Assembly: GCA_029834535.1 (NCBI GenBank)
Contig: JAQMWT010000526.1
Coordinates: forward strand, 310,001-374,000
DNA: 64,000 nt
Direction of reading: 5' to 3'
Origin: Chrysophaeum taylorii
Taxonomy: Eukaryota; Sar; Pelagophyceae; Pelagomonadales; Pelagomonadaceae
Each line of letters opens with the position of its first letter. The stretch's first letter is position 1. Shown piece after piece: positions 8,928-18,236 of the stretch. Below the pieces are notes generated by a model. That model had not been told where the DNA came from. It did not search any database and saw nothing but the letters and a program-made list of their open reading frames with translations. A program made the position numbers and the translations under genes.

Positions 8928-10709
8928 ATGAAGGACGATTCAAGGTCGTCGTCGTCCGAGGTGACGGCGGAGATCGCCGTGGGCTTGGTCGCGTGGTCGC
9001 TCGCGGCGTACATGGAGCGGTGCGGGAGCTGTCCGGGGCGTTGGAGCTGGTGCGCGACGTTTCTTCGTCGCGCAGCCATCGCGTGCGGCGCGTCGGAGGA
9101 GTGCGTCCGGCGGTGCGCGTCGGCCGCGCAGCGCGTGGCTGCCATTGGGGAGCGCGGTCCCGACGAGGACTTTGTGGTGCTGTGCACGCCGGATCGCGCG
9201 CTGCGCGACAAGGCTGGTCGTCTGGAGGACTCGGAGCGAGCCGAGGTCGCTCGGTTGACGCGACGCGTCGCGCAACTGGCGATCGCCGGAGGGTACTACG
9301 ACGCCCCCGCGCGCGCCGTGCTCAAGTCGGTGCTCGCCGCGAGCCACCTGAGTTGGCGGACGACCGTCGGCCAAGCCGAGCTGGAGGCGCGGTCGTCGTC
9401 GCGGGGCGACGACGACGACGACGGCGAGCCCGTCGAACACCCGCGCGTCGACGAGGTCGACGAGCGGCGACGGGTGCCGTGGATGCGCGTCTCGCTCGCG
9501 GCGGTTGGGGGCGGCGCTATCCTCGCGCTGTCTGGCGGGGTCGCCGCGCCGTCGCTCGCGGCGTCGATCGCCGCGACGGTCTCGCTCGGCGCGGACGGGC
9601 TCGCCTCGTGCATCACGGGAGTCTTTGGGGTCGTAGGCGCCGGGGTCTCGGGGTTCAAGGCGAGGCGCAGGTTCGCACCGGACGGCGACTTCGCCCTCGT
9701 GCCGCTCCGCGCGCCGCCGCGGGGCGTCGCGTCGTTCGTCCTCGTACCTGGCTTCTCGCAGCCCGACCGGGACCCGGCCGACGCCTGGGGCGGCCACAGA
9801 CCGCGGCTCGCGTGTCGCGCGACCGGCGACCTCGTTAAAGAGGACGACTACGAGCTCGTCGAGCCCCCCGAGGACGAGTACGACTGGTGGGACGATCACG
9901 CGCCCCACGGCTCGGCGAGCTTCGTCGTCTGGGAGCAGGCCTCGCTCCAGCGGCTCTACCAGACGATGCGCGAGACGAGCATTAAGATCGAGGCCCAGCA
10001 TCGCGCGGCCCGCGGCCTCATCGACGAGCTCCTCCGGCGATCGGCCCTCGGCGCGGCCAGCCTCCCCCTCGCGCTCCTCGAATACGCCAACGCCCTCGAC
10101 GACCCCTGGGCGATCGCCATCCACCGCTCCAAGGCCGCCGGCCTCAAGCTCGCCGACCAACTCGCCACGCCGGGACACAGACCCGTCACCCTCGTCGGAT
10201 ACTCGATCGGCGCGCGCGTCGTAATGCATTGCCTCGACGAGCTCGCCAAGCGCGCCGAGCAGCACAGCCACGACAAACTCGAGCCCAGCCCCGCGGCCTG
10301 CGTCGTCGAAAACGCAATACTCCTCGGGGCACCCGTCGCCGCCCGACCCACGCGTTGGCGCCGCGCGCGCACCGTCGTCGCCGGACGCCTCGTCAACGGC
10401 TTCTCCCGCCGCGACTGGATGCTCCGCCTCGTCTACCGCTCGAAAGCCTGGTCCTTCGCCGGCGTCGCCGGCGCCCAGGAGGTCCTCGACGCCCCCACCC
10501 TCGAAAACCTCGACCTTACCGACCTCGTCAATGGCCACCTCACCTATCCCCACGTCATGCAGGAAGTCTTCGCGAGGTTGGACCTCGATAACAACGCTCC
10601 CTTCATGCACTCTTCCAAAGCAGCCAACACCACCTCCTCCTTCACCTCGTTCACGGGGGGGGACGCCGACACGATCCTCGTGGCACCAGACGCGCAGCCA
10701 GCGTCTTAA
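8928..10709 (+). CDS. DUF726 / TMCO4-type membrane alpha/beta hydrolase
   Basis: This 593-residue protein belongs to the DUF726 family (human TMCO4, yeast Mil1), which are membrane-linked proteins with a lipase-like fold and mostly unknown substrate. The N-terminal 180 residues are charged. A glycine/alanine-rich hydrophobic region at about 187-243 forms the membrane hairpin typical of the family. The nucleophile elbow GYSIGAR is at about 424-430, inside VTLVGYSIGARVVMHCLDEL, and ENAILLGAPV follows, as expected for the strand after the nucleophile. The ATG at 8928 is the first in frame. There is no intron. A 556-residue antisense frame here is a GC-composition shadow. Confidence 0.8.
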   Translation: MKDDSRSSSSEVTAEIAVGLVAWSLAAYMERCGSCPGRWSWCATFLRRAAIACGASEECVRRCASAAQRVAAIGERGPDEDFVVLCTPDRALRDKAGRLEDSERAEVARLTRRVAQLAIAGGYYDAPARAVLKSVLAASHLSWRTTVGQAELEARSSSRGDDDDDGEPVEHPRVDEVDERRRVPWMRVSLAAVGGGAILALSGGVAAPSLAASIAATVSLGADGLASCITGVFGVVGAGVSGFKARRRFAPDGDFALVPLRAPPRGVASFVLVPGFSQPDRDPADAWGGHRPRLACRATGDLVKEDDYELVEPPEDEYDWWDDHAPHGSASFVVWEQASLQRLYQTMRETSIKIEAQHRAARGLIDELLRRSALGAASLPLALLEYANALDDPWAIAIHRSKAAGLKLADQLATPGHRPVTLVGYSIGARVVMHCLDELAKRAEQHSHDKLEPSPAACVVENAILLGAPVAARPTRWRRARTVVAGRLVNGFSRRDWMLRLVYRSKAWSFAGVAGAQEVLDAPTLENLDLTDLVNGHLTYPHVMQEVFARLDLDNNAPFMHSSKAANTTSSFTSFTGGDADTILVAPDAQPAS

Positions 10710-11716
10710 TTTGTAGTATAACCATCCTTATCTCTATTCTATATACCGCCGCCGCCGCCGCGGCCGCCAACATCAAGAATTTCCATCCATACATAAAGTA
10801 GGCTGGCTCCTAGCTCCGCCGGCACTTGAGGCGGACGCGTCGACCTCTGCGCCGGTTGCGTTGTCGTGCGCTTTCTGCTGTGAGCGTAGGGAGGTTCGCG
10901 TCGTATCTCCGGCAAACAAAAGACGAAGGAGGTTGGTCGATTGGTTGGTTGGTTAACAATTCGCTTCTACTTCTGACCGGCAGAATATAATATCCACCAT
11001 CCTATTCTTCATTCCAGCGATGTCGAGCTTGGTGAGAAGACTGGAATGTCGAAAAGAAAGAAATAAAATAAAGCATGGCAGCTCGTGTCTGACGTTGCGT
11101 CAGACGATTGGGGTGGTCGTCGCGAAAGGCAAAACCACGTCGCTCCCTCGGCTTGAGGGTCGACGACGCAAGCAAGCGCGGAACTGCGAGGGAGCGTCAC
11201 CATCTTGGTGCGCATCAGGCAAAGATCCCAGCTGGGCACCGACCACCTCCCACGGGGACTTCAGACCCCATCATGGTCCCTTTGCATCAAATCAAGGGGG
11301 TTTGTGTGCACATCAATTTGCGTCACATTCACCGGCAGTTAAATCGTTCTAATTAGTATTTTTTTCGCACCACCAAGATCCGAGTGTCGGGAATAACTTA
11401 ACTAAGAGCGCTGAAGAAACCTCTTCATCCTGGCAGCGCGATAGAACGTAGCCATTTTCTTCGTTATGCGCTTGCGAAGAACGCCAATGATAGAGCATTC
11501 GACCCCGAGGGAGGGGGTGCGTGCTGATCGGGAAGTGGAAGATAGTAGTCCGGGGCGCAAAAGTAGTAACCCGAAGTCGCTACGATGATGCTTGCGAATA
11601 TATTTCCTTCCTTCCTTCCTTCCTCCCTTATTAAAAAAAAAAAGGCGCAGGCTGCTCATTCAATACAAGAAGGGGTTGGTGTATTGCAACTGCGCCAAAA
11701 GAGAGCGGAGCCCTCA
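10710..11716. other. Intergenic, no clear gene
   Basis: About 1 kb with a GCC trinucleotide run near 10748, a TTCC run near 11609 and an A run near 11633. A reverse-strand frame ending at 11402 has an 85-residue basic product, but its upper part spans low-complexity sequence and I do not trust it as a gene. Confidence 0.4.
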
Positions 11717-12619
11717 TCATCGATCACCTCCTCCTTCTTCAGAGCAGCCGAAAAAGTCGATGGTGGTCGCGTGATCGTACGGTCGGTCGGCGTCCACGAG
11801 ATTCCACGAGGGGAAATTGGGGTGGTTGACCGAGTCCGGGAGGTGCTGGGTCTCGAGGCACACGGCCGTGCGCCTGTGGAGTCCCGGGAGAAAGTTAGCA
11901 GTATACACTTGGAGGCCCGGCTGGGTCGTCGCGAGCCGCATGGAAACGCGAGGTCCGCGTAAAAACGCTTTGATCATCGCGCCGTCGTCGACGACGAGGC
12001 AGTGATCGAGGTCCCCGACGAGGCGCTTCGGCGCCGAGAAGTCCAAATCTTCCGGGCAGCTCTTGAGATGGCCCGTGGGGACGAGATCATCGTCGGTCTC
12101 GACGAATCTGGACGCGCCCGAGACGCGCAGATAGTGGTCCTCGAGGTCGCCGCCGAGATTGAAGTACGCGTGGTTGGTCATGCTCACCGGCGACGGTGCG
12201 TCGGTCGTGCACTCGAAGCGCATCGTGAGCCGCGCACCCTCGACTGCGTAGGTGACGGCAGCGACCGCGCGACCCGGAAAACCGTCGTCGTCTACGGCGA
12301 GCCGGAGCGAGACGCGCCGAGTCTCGCGCTCGACGATCTCCCAGTCCCGAAAAGACCAGCCCCTATGGCCGCCGTGAAGCAAATGCCGCCCGCTGTTCGG
12401 CTCGAGCTCGTAGCGCGTCTCGCCAACCGAGAACGCGGCGTTGCGGATTCGACCGGCGCACCGCCCGACGCAGCACGCCATGTAGTACGACTCACCCTCG
12501 CGCTCCGGCAACTGCTTGGTCACCTCGATGCCGCGCCACTTGACGCTCACGAGGGTCGCGCCGCGGCACGACACCTGCACCTCGAGCTCCTCCTCGGAAG
12601 ACGTGATGATCACCGCCAT
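11717..12619 (-). CDS. Aldose 1-epimerase (galactose mutarotase)
   Basis: This 300-residue enzyme interconverts the alpha and beta anomers of hexoses such as glucose and galactose. Its length is typical for the family. The acid His is in TNHAYFNL (His150), a second active-site stretch is LLHGGHRGW (His82, His85), and the base Glu is Glu256 in CLETQHLPDS, followed by NHPNFPS, which is strongly conserved. The sugar-binding Arg is expected in GRCAGRIRNAAF (about 52-63). There is no signal peptide, so it is probably cytosolic. The start is the ATG at 12619. The upstream flank is only 25 bp to Helitron-like copy H2, so the promoter lies in or next to the element. Confidence 0.92.
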   Translation of the reverse strand: MAVIITSSEEELEVQVSCRGATLVSVKWRGIEVTKQLPEREGESYYMACCVGRCAGRIRNAAFSVGETRYELEPNSGRHLLHGGHRGWSFRDWEIVERETRRVSLRLAVDDDGFPGRAVAAVTYAVEGARLTMRFECTTDAPSPVSMTNHAYFNLGGDLEDHYLRVSGASRFVETDDDLVPTGHLKSCPEDLDFSAPKRLVGDLDHCLVVDDGAMIKAFLRGPRVSMRLATTQPGLQVYTANFLPGLHRRTAVCLETQHLPDSVNHPNFPSWNLVDADRPYDHATTIDFFGCSEEGGGDR

Positions 12620-13632
12620 CAATAATCAAGGGTTATTTATTTACAAGTGCAGGCCAGTAAGTTCACCTAGTCCCAATCTCTAACCCCAGTAAGTTCACCT
12701 GGTCCCAGTAAGTTTCGTATAAGTTCACCTGGTTAGTAAGTTCACCCAGCTCACACCAACTCCTTTGAGCTCGTCGCTCTCGCCTCCGCCAATCTAAGCT
12801 GCTTTGATCCGCACGCGCCGCCAACCTGTGAGTTTACTCTAAAAACCCTTTACTCTAAAAACCCCAGTTTGTTCACCTGGTCCCAGTTTCACCTGGTCAC
12901 TCAGTTCACCTAGTCCCAATCCCAAACCCCAGTAAGTTCACGTGGTCCCAGTAAGTTCACCTATAGTGCGCGTGTAGACGCCGGGAGGGGGCTTATCGGT
13001 ATTGCGCAGCACGTGTGGGGTAGGGTGGAGTCGTCGACTCAGAAGAGGATATCCTCGGGGTTGCCGATCGACAGGGAGCCACGTAGAGCTGGACGTGGCA
13101 GAAGACGGGTTTGGGCAAAAGGACGCCAACCTCGCGGGGCGTCTGGCCCTGGCTCTTGTTGATCGTTTGGCGTAGGCGGGCCTTAAGGGATACAGGTTGG
13201 AGGAGCCCCGGTGACAACGACACGATCGATCATGTATCTGGTACCGTTGCAGTGGCCGTGCGACGGGTCGAGGTTTCGAAGACCTTAAGCTCGCGATCAA
13301 AGTCAGCATCCCGTTGGTTGTCAGGGAGTTGAAAACTCTACTGTAAAGAGCGAGGCGTCGTCTTCCGACCCAGCCTAGTCAGCCGAAAAGAACTCCGACG
13401 CCTCGTCTCCGGGAAAAAAAAGGCCGCGGTCATGCGCGCGTTGTCAGCATCGACAACATCGTTTCGACGGGGCGTGAGAATGGCGCGCTGAAAGAGCCGC
13501 CGCGGGTCGTGGAAATAGTCTGCGAGGTCGCCGTAGACGGCTTGGAGGATCACTGTCTGGCTCTCGCGCCTACCTGATCCTTACTCTCGCGCCTACCTGA
13601 TCCTTACCCTAAATCGAGGGACAAACAGACAG

Positions 13633-13792
13633 GCCCGTCCTTTCTTCGCCTGCCCCACGCCTCGGCGATGACCCCGACTAGGTCCCGCGTACTTATCTCC
13701 GCCCGTCAGGCACATCCCTCATACCCCACAAACCCACCCACATCCTTCATGCTCCCCACACGCACCCCCCCTCTTAGCAGTCGACATTTAAA
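13633..13792 (+). mobile_element. LINE 3' end, 5'-truncated, nested in Helitron H2
   Basis: This 160-bp piece equals the last coding codons and the 3' UTR of the neighbouring LINE copy. It ends CATTTAAA and is flanked on both sides by GACAAACAGACAG, which is part of the microsatellite target, so the exact target duplication cannot be told from the tract. Confidence 0.7.
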
Positions 13793-13809
13793 GACAAACA
13801 GACAGACAG

Positions 13810-14864
13810 GGCTGAGATGTGTGCCCAGTACTTTGGCTACCCCTCTCCAGCTTGTTCGGGCCTCGTGGGCACTCGCATTCTGGGCACTGACGTCGTTCTC
13901 GACGCTCACGGCAAGGTGCTTCTCACGCAGGCCAACCTTGTCAACCGCGGAGGAGCGCGGACCACCTGGCATGACGGCCAGCTCGACTGCGTCCACGGCA
14001 GCGTCAAAGAGGCCGGCATCCCAGCCCTGTCCGAGGTTTTCGGCATCTTTGCTGACGTCGTCGCCCCTACCATTCGCACGCGCCTCTACGGCCGGTACCG
14101 AGGCAATCTCGCCCGACGTCAAGTCGTCCCAGACATCCTCACCACGCTGGACAACAAGGAGCAACTCTACGACATCAAAACCCTCGCTTGGGGTTCGTTG
14201 TACACCGCCCACGCCCTCCATCCCTCCCACCCGTCGCCTGTCGATCGGCGCGCAGCGCAAGTCCACTCCGAATACCTCGCTCACGCCCGCGGCATCGACG
14301 CCATCATCCCCCAGCCGGGTACAGCACCACCGCCTGGCTTCTTGGGCCCTGTCGAACAGCGGCTACGTAGCTACGGCACCGTCGCCGGCCTCGTCTTCGG
14401 TGCCTTCGGTGAGGCCAGCGCGGCGTGCCACGCTCTCGCCCAAACATGCGCAGAGCGCATCGCTGCGCGAACCTGGGTGACAAGCGGCTGCGCCAACTTC
14501 ACAGAGGCAAAGGCGGCCCAAACTCGCCGCATCTACCGTGAGTGGGGGATCGCCAACGCATTAGGCCGGGCTCGCTGTGCCCTCACCGCCCTCACCCATG
14601 TCGCCGCCTCGGGGAACCCCGCCCAGGCCGCCCGATCCCAGCAGGACGTCACCCTTCGTCGCACATACGTCCGGCGGCAGCATGCGTACGACCTACGGGC
14701 GGGGCCCGTCCTCTCTTCGCCTGCCCCACGCCTCGGCGATGACCCCGACTAGGTTCCGCGTACTTATCTCCGCCCGTCAGGCACATCCCTCATACCCCAC
14801 AAACCCACCCACATCCTTCATGCTCCCCACACACACCCCCCCCTCTTAGCAGTCGACATTTAAA
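13810..14864 (+). mobile_element. LINE (RLE-type non-LTR retrotransposon), 5'-truncated, nested in Helitron H2
   Basis: This is the longest copy of the LINE family in the window. It carries the C-terminal part of the ORF (13817-14752, open upstream to the truncation point) and a 112-bp 3' UTR ending CTCTTAGCAGTCGACATTTA then AA. The 3' end is followed directly by GACAGACAGACAAAC. No reverse transcriptase is left in this copy. It has no poly(A) tail, which fits early-branching site-specific LINEs. Confidence 0.7.
13817..14752 (+). CDS. C-terminal part of LINE ORF with PD-(D/E)xK endonuclease signature
   Basis: The 311-residue open frame is the 3' part of a retrotransposon polyprotein. PD is at residues 105-106 and DIK at 119-121 (context QVVPDI and YDIKTLAWGS). 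This spacing is that of the restriction-enzyme-like endonuclease found at the C-terminus of R2/CRE/NeSL/R4-type LINEs, which nicks a specific DNA target. Upstream lie HDGQLDCVH and a Cys/His-poor stretch, where a zinc finger would be expected. The end, LRRTYVRRQHAYD, is repeated in the truncated copy at 40244. The ATG at 13817 is not the true start: the frame is open to the truncation. The family assignment rests on motifs only. Confidence 0.55.
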   Translation: MCAQYFGYPSPACSGLVGTRILGTDVVLDAHGKVLLTQANLVNRGGARTTWHDGQLDCVHGSVKEAGIPALSEVFGIFADVVAPTIRTRLYGRYRGNLARRQVVPDILTTLDNKEQLYDIKTLAWGSLYTAHALHPSHPSPVDRRAAQVHSEYLAHARGIDAIIPQPGTAPPPGFLGPVEQRLRSYGTVAGLVFGAFGEASAACHALAQTCAERIAARTWVTSGCANFTEAKAAQTRRIYREWGIANALGRARCALTALTHVAASGNPAQAARSQQDVTLRRTYVRRQHAYDLRAGPVLSSPAPRLGDDPD

Positions 14865-14967
14865 GACAGACAGACAAACAGACAAACATCTGTCGATTAG
14901 TAGTTAAGATTAGTTTAGCATTTTATAGGACGAAACGAATCTTTTTTTTTTTGTGAAAGCGTTGAAA

Positions 14968-15984
14968 ATGATACTGTCGACGGCTGAGCGCGGGCTCTTG
15001 CGGCCCGAAACGAGAGCCTTCGAGGACCCGGGTGTCGCGAGCTACGTCCTGGCGTCGCAGTTTGATGAAGAGCGGCTTCGGCAGTGTCGGCCGACCTTCC
15101 GCAAGGGGAGTCGGTACGACGAGAGAAGCTTTTTGCGGGACTCGAGGGAAGGCCCGCCGGCGGAGCGCTACGAGATACCAGGGACGGTGTGCCCTCCGAC
15201 TTTACTCAAGCACTACTTCTTGCCGAGCGGAAAGACGCGCGATCCCCTTAAAGCCGCATCGACGCTGTGCGAGCGGACGTGGCAGTCGCGGTCGGTCGAG
15301 GCTTTGTACGAGGCGTCGTTGGCAAAGGACTACGGTACGACGAGACCGATTATTCGGCATAGTGCGGGCCGCGTCTCCCCGGGCATGGTCGTGCGGGCCT
15401 GCCCGGGTGCGTACGACGTGCTAGACCGCCGGCCGCCCAAAGGCGCGGCCCTCGACAAGCAGGAAAGGGTCGTCAACTTTTTCCGAGGACGGCAAGGCCC
15501 GACGAGCTACCTCGGCATCTTCGGGGAGCGGACGGTCTACCAGAAAACGCGGCCCGGCTTCCGACGACCCTGCATGATCTCGTCCACGCCGCGCTCGTGT
15601 TGCGACGACAAACCCGCCACAAAAAAAAAAAAGTTATTCTTTGCCGAACGCCGCGCGCATTCTGGCCACGAGGGACTCCGTCGGGTGCTCGCTGACCTCG
15701 AGCGCCGACGACCTCGCGTGATTGTGCGTCCGAGAACCGCTGGCTCGTTTGGGCGCTCGGAGCGACCAGACATTCTCTCGCGCGGGAGAGGCGAAACGAA
15801 ATGCGTAGACACCCCGGGCCCCTGCGCCTACGTCGCGACTGAGGATCACCTCTGTTCCCGAGCACGCCGCACGGCGAACAACAAATGCCGCACCAACGTC
15901 GCTACGCGCGCCAATCGCCTCGCCAAGAGTGGCGGTCCACCGTATACGGCGCCGCCCGGCTACCACGTCCGCGGCGCGTCGTGA
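14968..15984 (+). CDS. Probable sperm-tail PG-rich repeat (STPG) protein
   Basis: This 338-residue basic protein has no membrane segment. Several short PG-x-Y motifs are spread along it: ACPGAYDVLDRR (about 150), TPGPCAYVATEDH (about 280) and APPGYHVRG at the C-terminus. SPGMVVRACPGAYDV resembles two adjacent repeats. Such PG repeats mark STPG proteins of ciliary and flagellar microtubules. If this is right, the organism has or had a flagellated stage. A Lys run (AAAAAA-rich codons near 15620) separates the halves. The start is the ATG at 14968, 59 bp after Helitron H2 and next to a T run. It is tail to tail with the SGNH gene, with 88 bp between stops. Confidence 0.5.
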   Translation: MILSTAERGLLRPETRAFEDPGVASYVLASQFDEERLRQCRPTFRKGSRYDERSFLRDSREGPPAERYEIPGTVCPPTLLKHYFLPSGKTRDPLKAASTLCERTWQSRSVEALYEASLAKDYGTTRPIIRHSAGRVSPGMVVRACPGAYDVLDRRPPKGAALDKQERVVNFFRGRQGPTSYLGIFGERTVYQKTRPGFRRPCMISSTPRSCCDDKPATKKKKLFFAERRAHSGHEGLRRVLADLERRRPRVIVRPRTAGSFGRSERPDILSRGRGETKCVDTPGPCAYVATEDHLCSRARRTANNKCRTNVATRANRLAKSGGPPYTAPPGYHVRGAS

Positions 15985-16072
15985 AAAACGGACGTCCTCG
16001 CGAACCACCACAGCTCCAAAGATAGACAGCAATATGATGCGGTACATACGTTATCATACGAGACTTTGTTCA

Positions 16073-17686
16073 TCAGGAGGAGGAGGAGGAGGAGGAGGAG
16101 GAGGAGGAGTTCACCTGCTGGTGGTGACTTCTTCTGATTAATTCTCCCGCCGGATTTGCGGCGACGAGCGGGGCTGCAGCTCCGGGGGAAGTGGGACTCT
16201 CGGGCTCCTCGCATTGAGATGTCCTCCCCAGAAAGCTCAGCTCGACGTCGACCTGTGATTTGGAAGAGACTACTGTCTTTGAACCTTCGTCGTTCTTGTT
16301 CTTTGAAGAAGAAGAAGCGGTGGTGGTGAAGACGTGGTCACTGCTGGTTGTTGTTCGCATATTTGGGTCCCCTCTGTAGGAGGGAAAGAGAGGCAGCATT
16401 CGTTCTGGCGACGCAGGGGATGAAGTGGTGAAGAGGCGCGAGTCCCGCTTCATTCGACTCCCTTTTCGCAGAACGAGCACCCCGCGCGCGATAGCTGCCG
16501 CGCCAAAGAGAACGAGTGCAGCGATGATGACTAATTTCCCGGCGTTTGACTCGGCGAATCCTCTTCTGGGGGAGGAAGTTTTTTTCGAAGAAGAAAAGAA
16601 CCCCCCCGCCGCCGCCTGAGGCGACGTAGAAGAGTCCTCGACCGGGATAACGGTTGTGTTCTCGACCACCGAGGGCGGAAACGACGCCGGAAATTTTGAT
16701 AACGACGACGGCGCTGGCGATGACGTCGACGACGCGGGCCAACGATTCGGCGTAGGGTATGTTTGCGGTGGATAGGAAGAAGGTTCTTCTCGCGTCGGAC
16801 GCGGCGGCGACAATACCCACAATTGGGGTGATGGCCCGCGCGTCGGCTTACTCCTATTATTCGCGGTTGGGTATGACGTCGTCGGGTGCATAGAGGAGGG
16901 AGCAATTGTCGAGGGAATCAAGCTCGGGTTGTGCGACGAGGGTTTTTGGGTCGGCCGTTGCGGCGGTGAGTACGTCGTCGGCGCGGACGTCGGCGGATTC
17001 GTCGTCGCGAGACCCGCCGCTACAAGCTCGACGCGAACTTCCTCGGCGATCAGCTGATTCCCCATTTGATTTGGGTGAATGCCGTCGTCATAATAGTTTT
17101 CGATGTCATCCAACCCCGAAAAGCGCGAGTAGACGTCGACGAATCCGTAGCCGTCGTCGTTAGCCAAGGAGCGGAGGATCTCGGGCAAGACAGAGTTGAT
17201 GGGGCTCTGGTCGAGGTCGCCCCACTTTTCGGCGTATTCGACGTAGGGAGGCGGCGCATTGACGAATATGGTTGCCGGCACGAAGGACGCGAGGAGGGTT
17301 TTGTAGTCTTCGAGGTACTTTTCCTCGTCCCAAAACTCGTCTCTCGCGTCGTTCGTGCCCAGCATGGCAACGACGACGTCGGCGTCGAAATCGATCGCAT
17401 CCTCGTAGATCGAGGTGGAAATGTACGATCGATCCAGGTCGGCGAGCGCCGTCTTGCCGCTGTCGCCGAAGTTTGCAACCTCGAATTCTTCTTCACCTCC
17501 CACAACCTCGTTCAATAGACCTCCCAAGATGGAAGGCCACGCCGGGTCGCCGAGTTCGGTGATCGAGTCGCCTACGCAAGCGACCCGTCTCCTGGCGCCC
17601 ACACCAGACATCAAGAGAGCCCAACGCATCATCGACGCAATCTTCGTCGTCGTCGTCGTCGTCGTCGTCCTCGTGACAATTATCAT
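16073..17686 (-). CDS. SGNH/GDSL-type hydrolase with C-terminal membrane anchor
   Basis: This is an esterase-type hydrolase of the SGNH superfamily, about 537 residues from the ATG at 17686. The block I motif VGDSITE has the Ser at about 40. The block III-like AMLGTND is at 107-113 and the catalytic Asp/His pair is in DGIHPNQMGN (Asp about 201, His about 204). After the domain comes a long Pro/Ser/Thr-rich linker (about 230-380) that looks O-glycosylated. Then there is one hydrophobic helix at about 384-406 and a Ser-rich cytosolic tail ending in poly-Ser, encoded by an AGG-type triplet run. A likely alternative start is the ATG at 17632, which puts MRWALLMSGV close to the domain as a weak signal peptide. 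The layout suggests a cell-surface enzyme; the substrate is unknown. Confidence 0.75.
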   Translation of the reverse strand: MIIVTRTTTTTTTTKIASMMRWALLMSGVGARRRVACVGDSITELGDPAWPSILGGLLNEVVGGEEEFEVANFGDSGKTALADLDRSYISTSIYEDAIDFDADVVVAMLGTNDARDEFWDEEKYLEDYKTLLASFVPATIFVNAPPPYVEYAEKWGDLDQSPINSVLPEILRSLANDDGYGFVDVYSRFSGLDDIENYYDDGIHPNQMGNQLIAEEVRVELVAAGLATTNPPTSAPTTYSPPQRPTQKPSSHNPSLIPSTIAPSSMHPTTSYPTANNRSKPTRGPSPQLWVLSPPRPTREEPSSYPPQTYPTPNRWPASSTSSPAPSSLSKFPASFPPSVVENTTVIPVEDSSTSPQAAAGGFFSSSKKTSSPRRGFAESNAGKLVIIAALVLFGAAAIARGVLVLRKGSRMKRDSRLFTTSSPASPERMLPLFPSYRGDPNMRTTTSSDHVFTTTASSSSKNKNDEGSKTVVSSKSQVDVELSFLGRTSQCEEPESPTSPGAAAPLVAANPAGELIRRSHHQQVNSSSSSSSSSSS

Positions 17687-17819
17687 TAGGATTTTTTTCG
17701 GAAAGCATATCTTTGCGTCAGTCACCTCGTGGTGGTGCGGAAACCCCACCACGGGTGGGTGGGTGGGTGGGTGGGTGGATGGTTCTGAGATCCGAACAAC
17801 GCAAAGGAGAATATTAGAC

Positions 17820-18115
17820 AACTAACTAACTAACTTCAGACCTCTCCCGAGCATGGGAGCCAGGCCGGACCAGCGGGGGCCGGTACGGAATCACAGAGGA
17901 AAATCACGCAGTTGGGGCAGAGGCGAGGGACGAGGACGGACTTGTTGATGGTGGACCGCCACTGCGCGCGGTCTTGTGCGAGGTCGTGCAAAAGCGTCGC
18001 AGGCCGCGGACGTGTTGGTCCACGAACAATCGACCTGTCCGTCGCGTTCTGCCCAACCGAGCGAACCCCATCCCAGCGCGGACTTTCCCGGTGCTAACCG
18101 GCCAGCCCGGGAGGC
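17820..18115 (-). repeat. Inverted repeat, left arm
   Basis: About 290 bp that recur inverted at 19917-20212 at roughly 95% identity. The outer end of both arms reads GGTCTGAAGTTAGTTAG (in right-arm orientation), and both then run into a TTAG microsatellite. Shared inner blocks include CGATTGTTCGTGGACCAACA and GTCCGTCCTCGTCCC. The arms enclose the coiled-coil gene. Confidence 0.75.
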
Positions 18116-18236
18116 GAGCAGGCACCGTCTCACTCCGGGACGGCCGGGGCCGCCGCAGGGAGCAAGCGTGTTAGGCGCCGTCCTCCATCGCAACCAACGG
18201 TTAGCGATCGCAGGGTTAGAGATAACAACGGCGGAG

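Larger units (their letters stand above)
12644..14909 (-). mobile_element. Helitron-like element, copy H2, with two nested LINE insertions
   Basis: In element orientation it starts TCTTAACTACTAATCGAC at 14909 and ends CCTGCACTTG at 12644. It has the same parts as H1: GACA tract, decayed PIF1-type helicase C-terminus (about 13030-13545), promoter-like block (12768-12845) and minisatellite. Two LINE copies (13633-13792 and 13810-14864) sit in its GACA tract and account for its larger size. The 3' end lies 25 bp upstream of the aldose epimerase start codon. Confidence 0.7.

Noticed and set aside
8940-10610. 556-residue antisense frame opposite the DUF726 gene
   Set aside because: It is Arg/Glu/Gly-rich with no domain, a typical shadow of a G/C-third-position gene; the + strand frame has clear family motifs.
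13633-14864. Two 160-bp direct repeats flanking an open frame, like an LTR element
   Set aside because: The repeats equal the end of the frame plus 3' UTR, occur alone with target duplications at 27670 and 40244, and every 3' end is followed by GACA. This fits two adjacent 5'-truncated LINE insertions and not LTRs.
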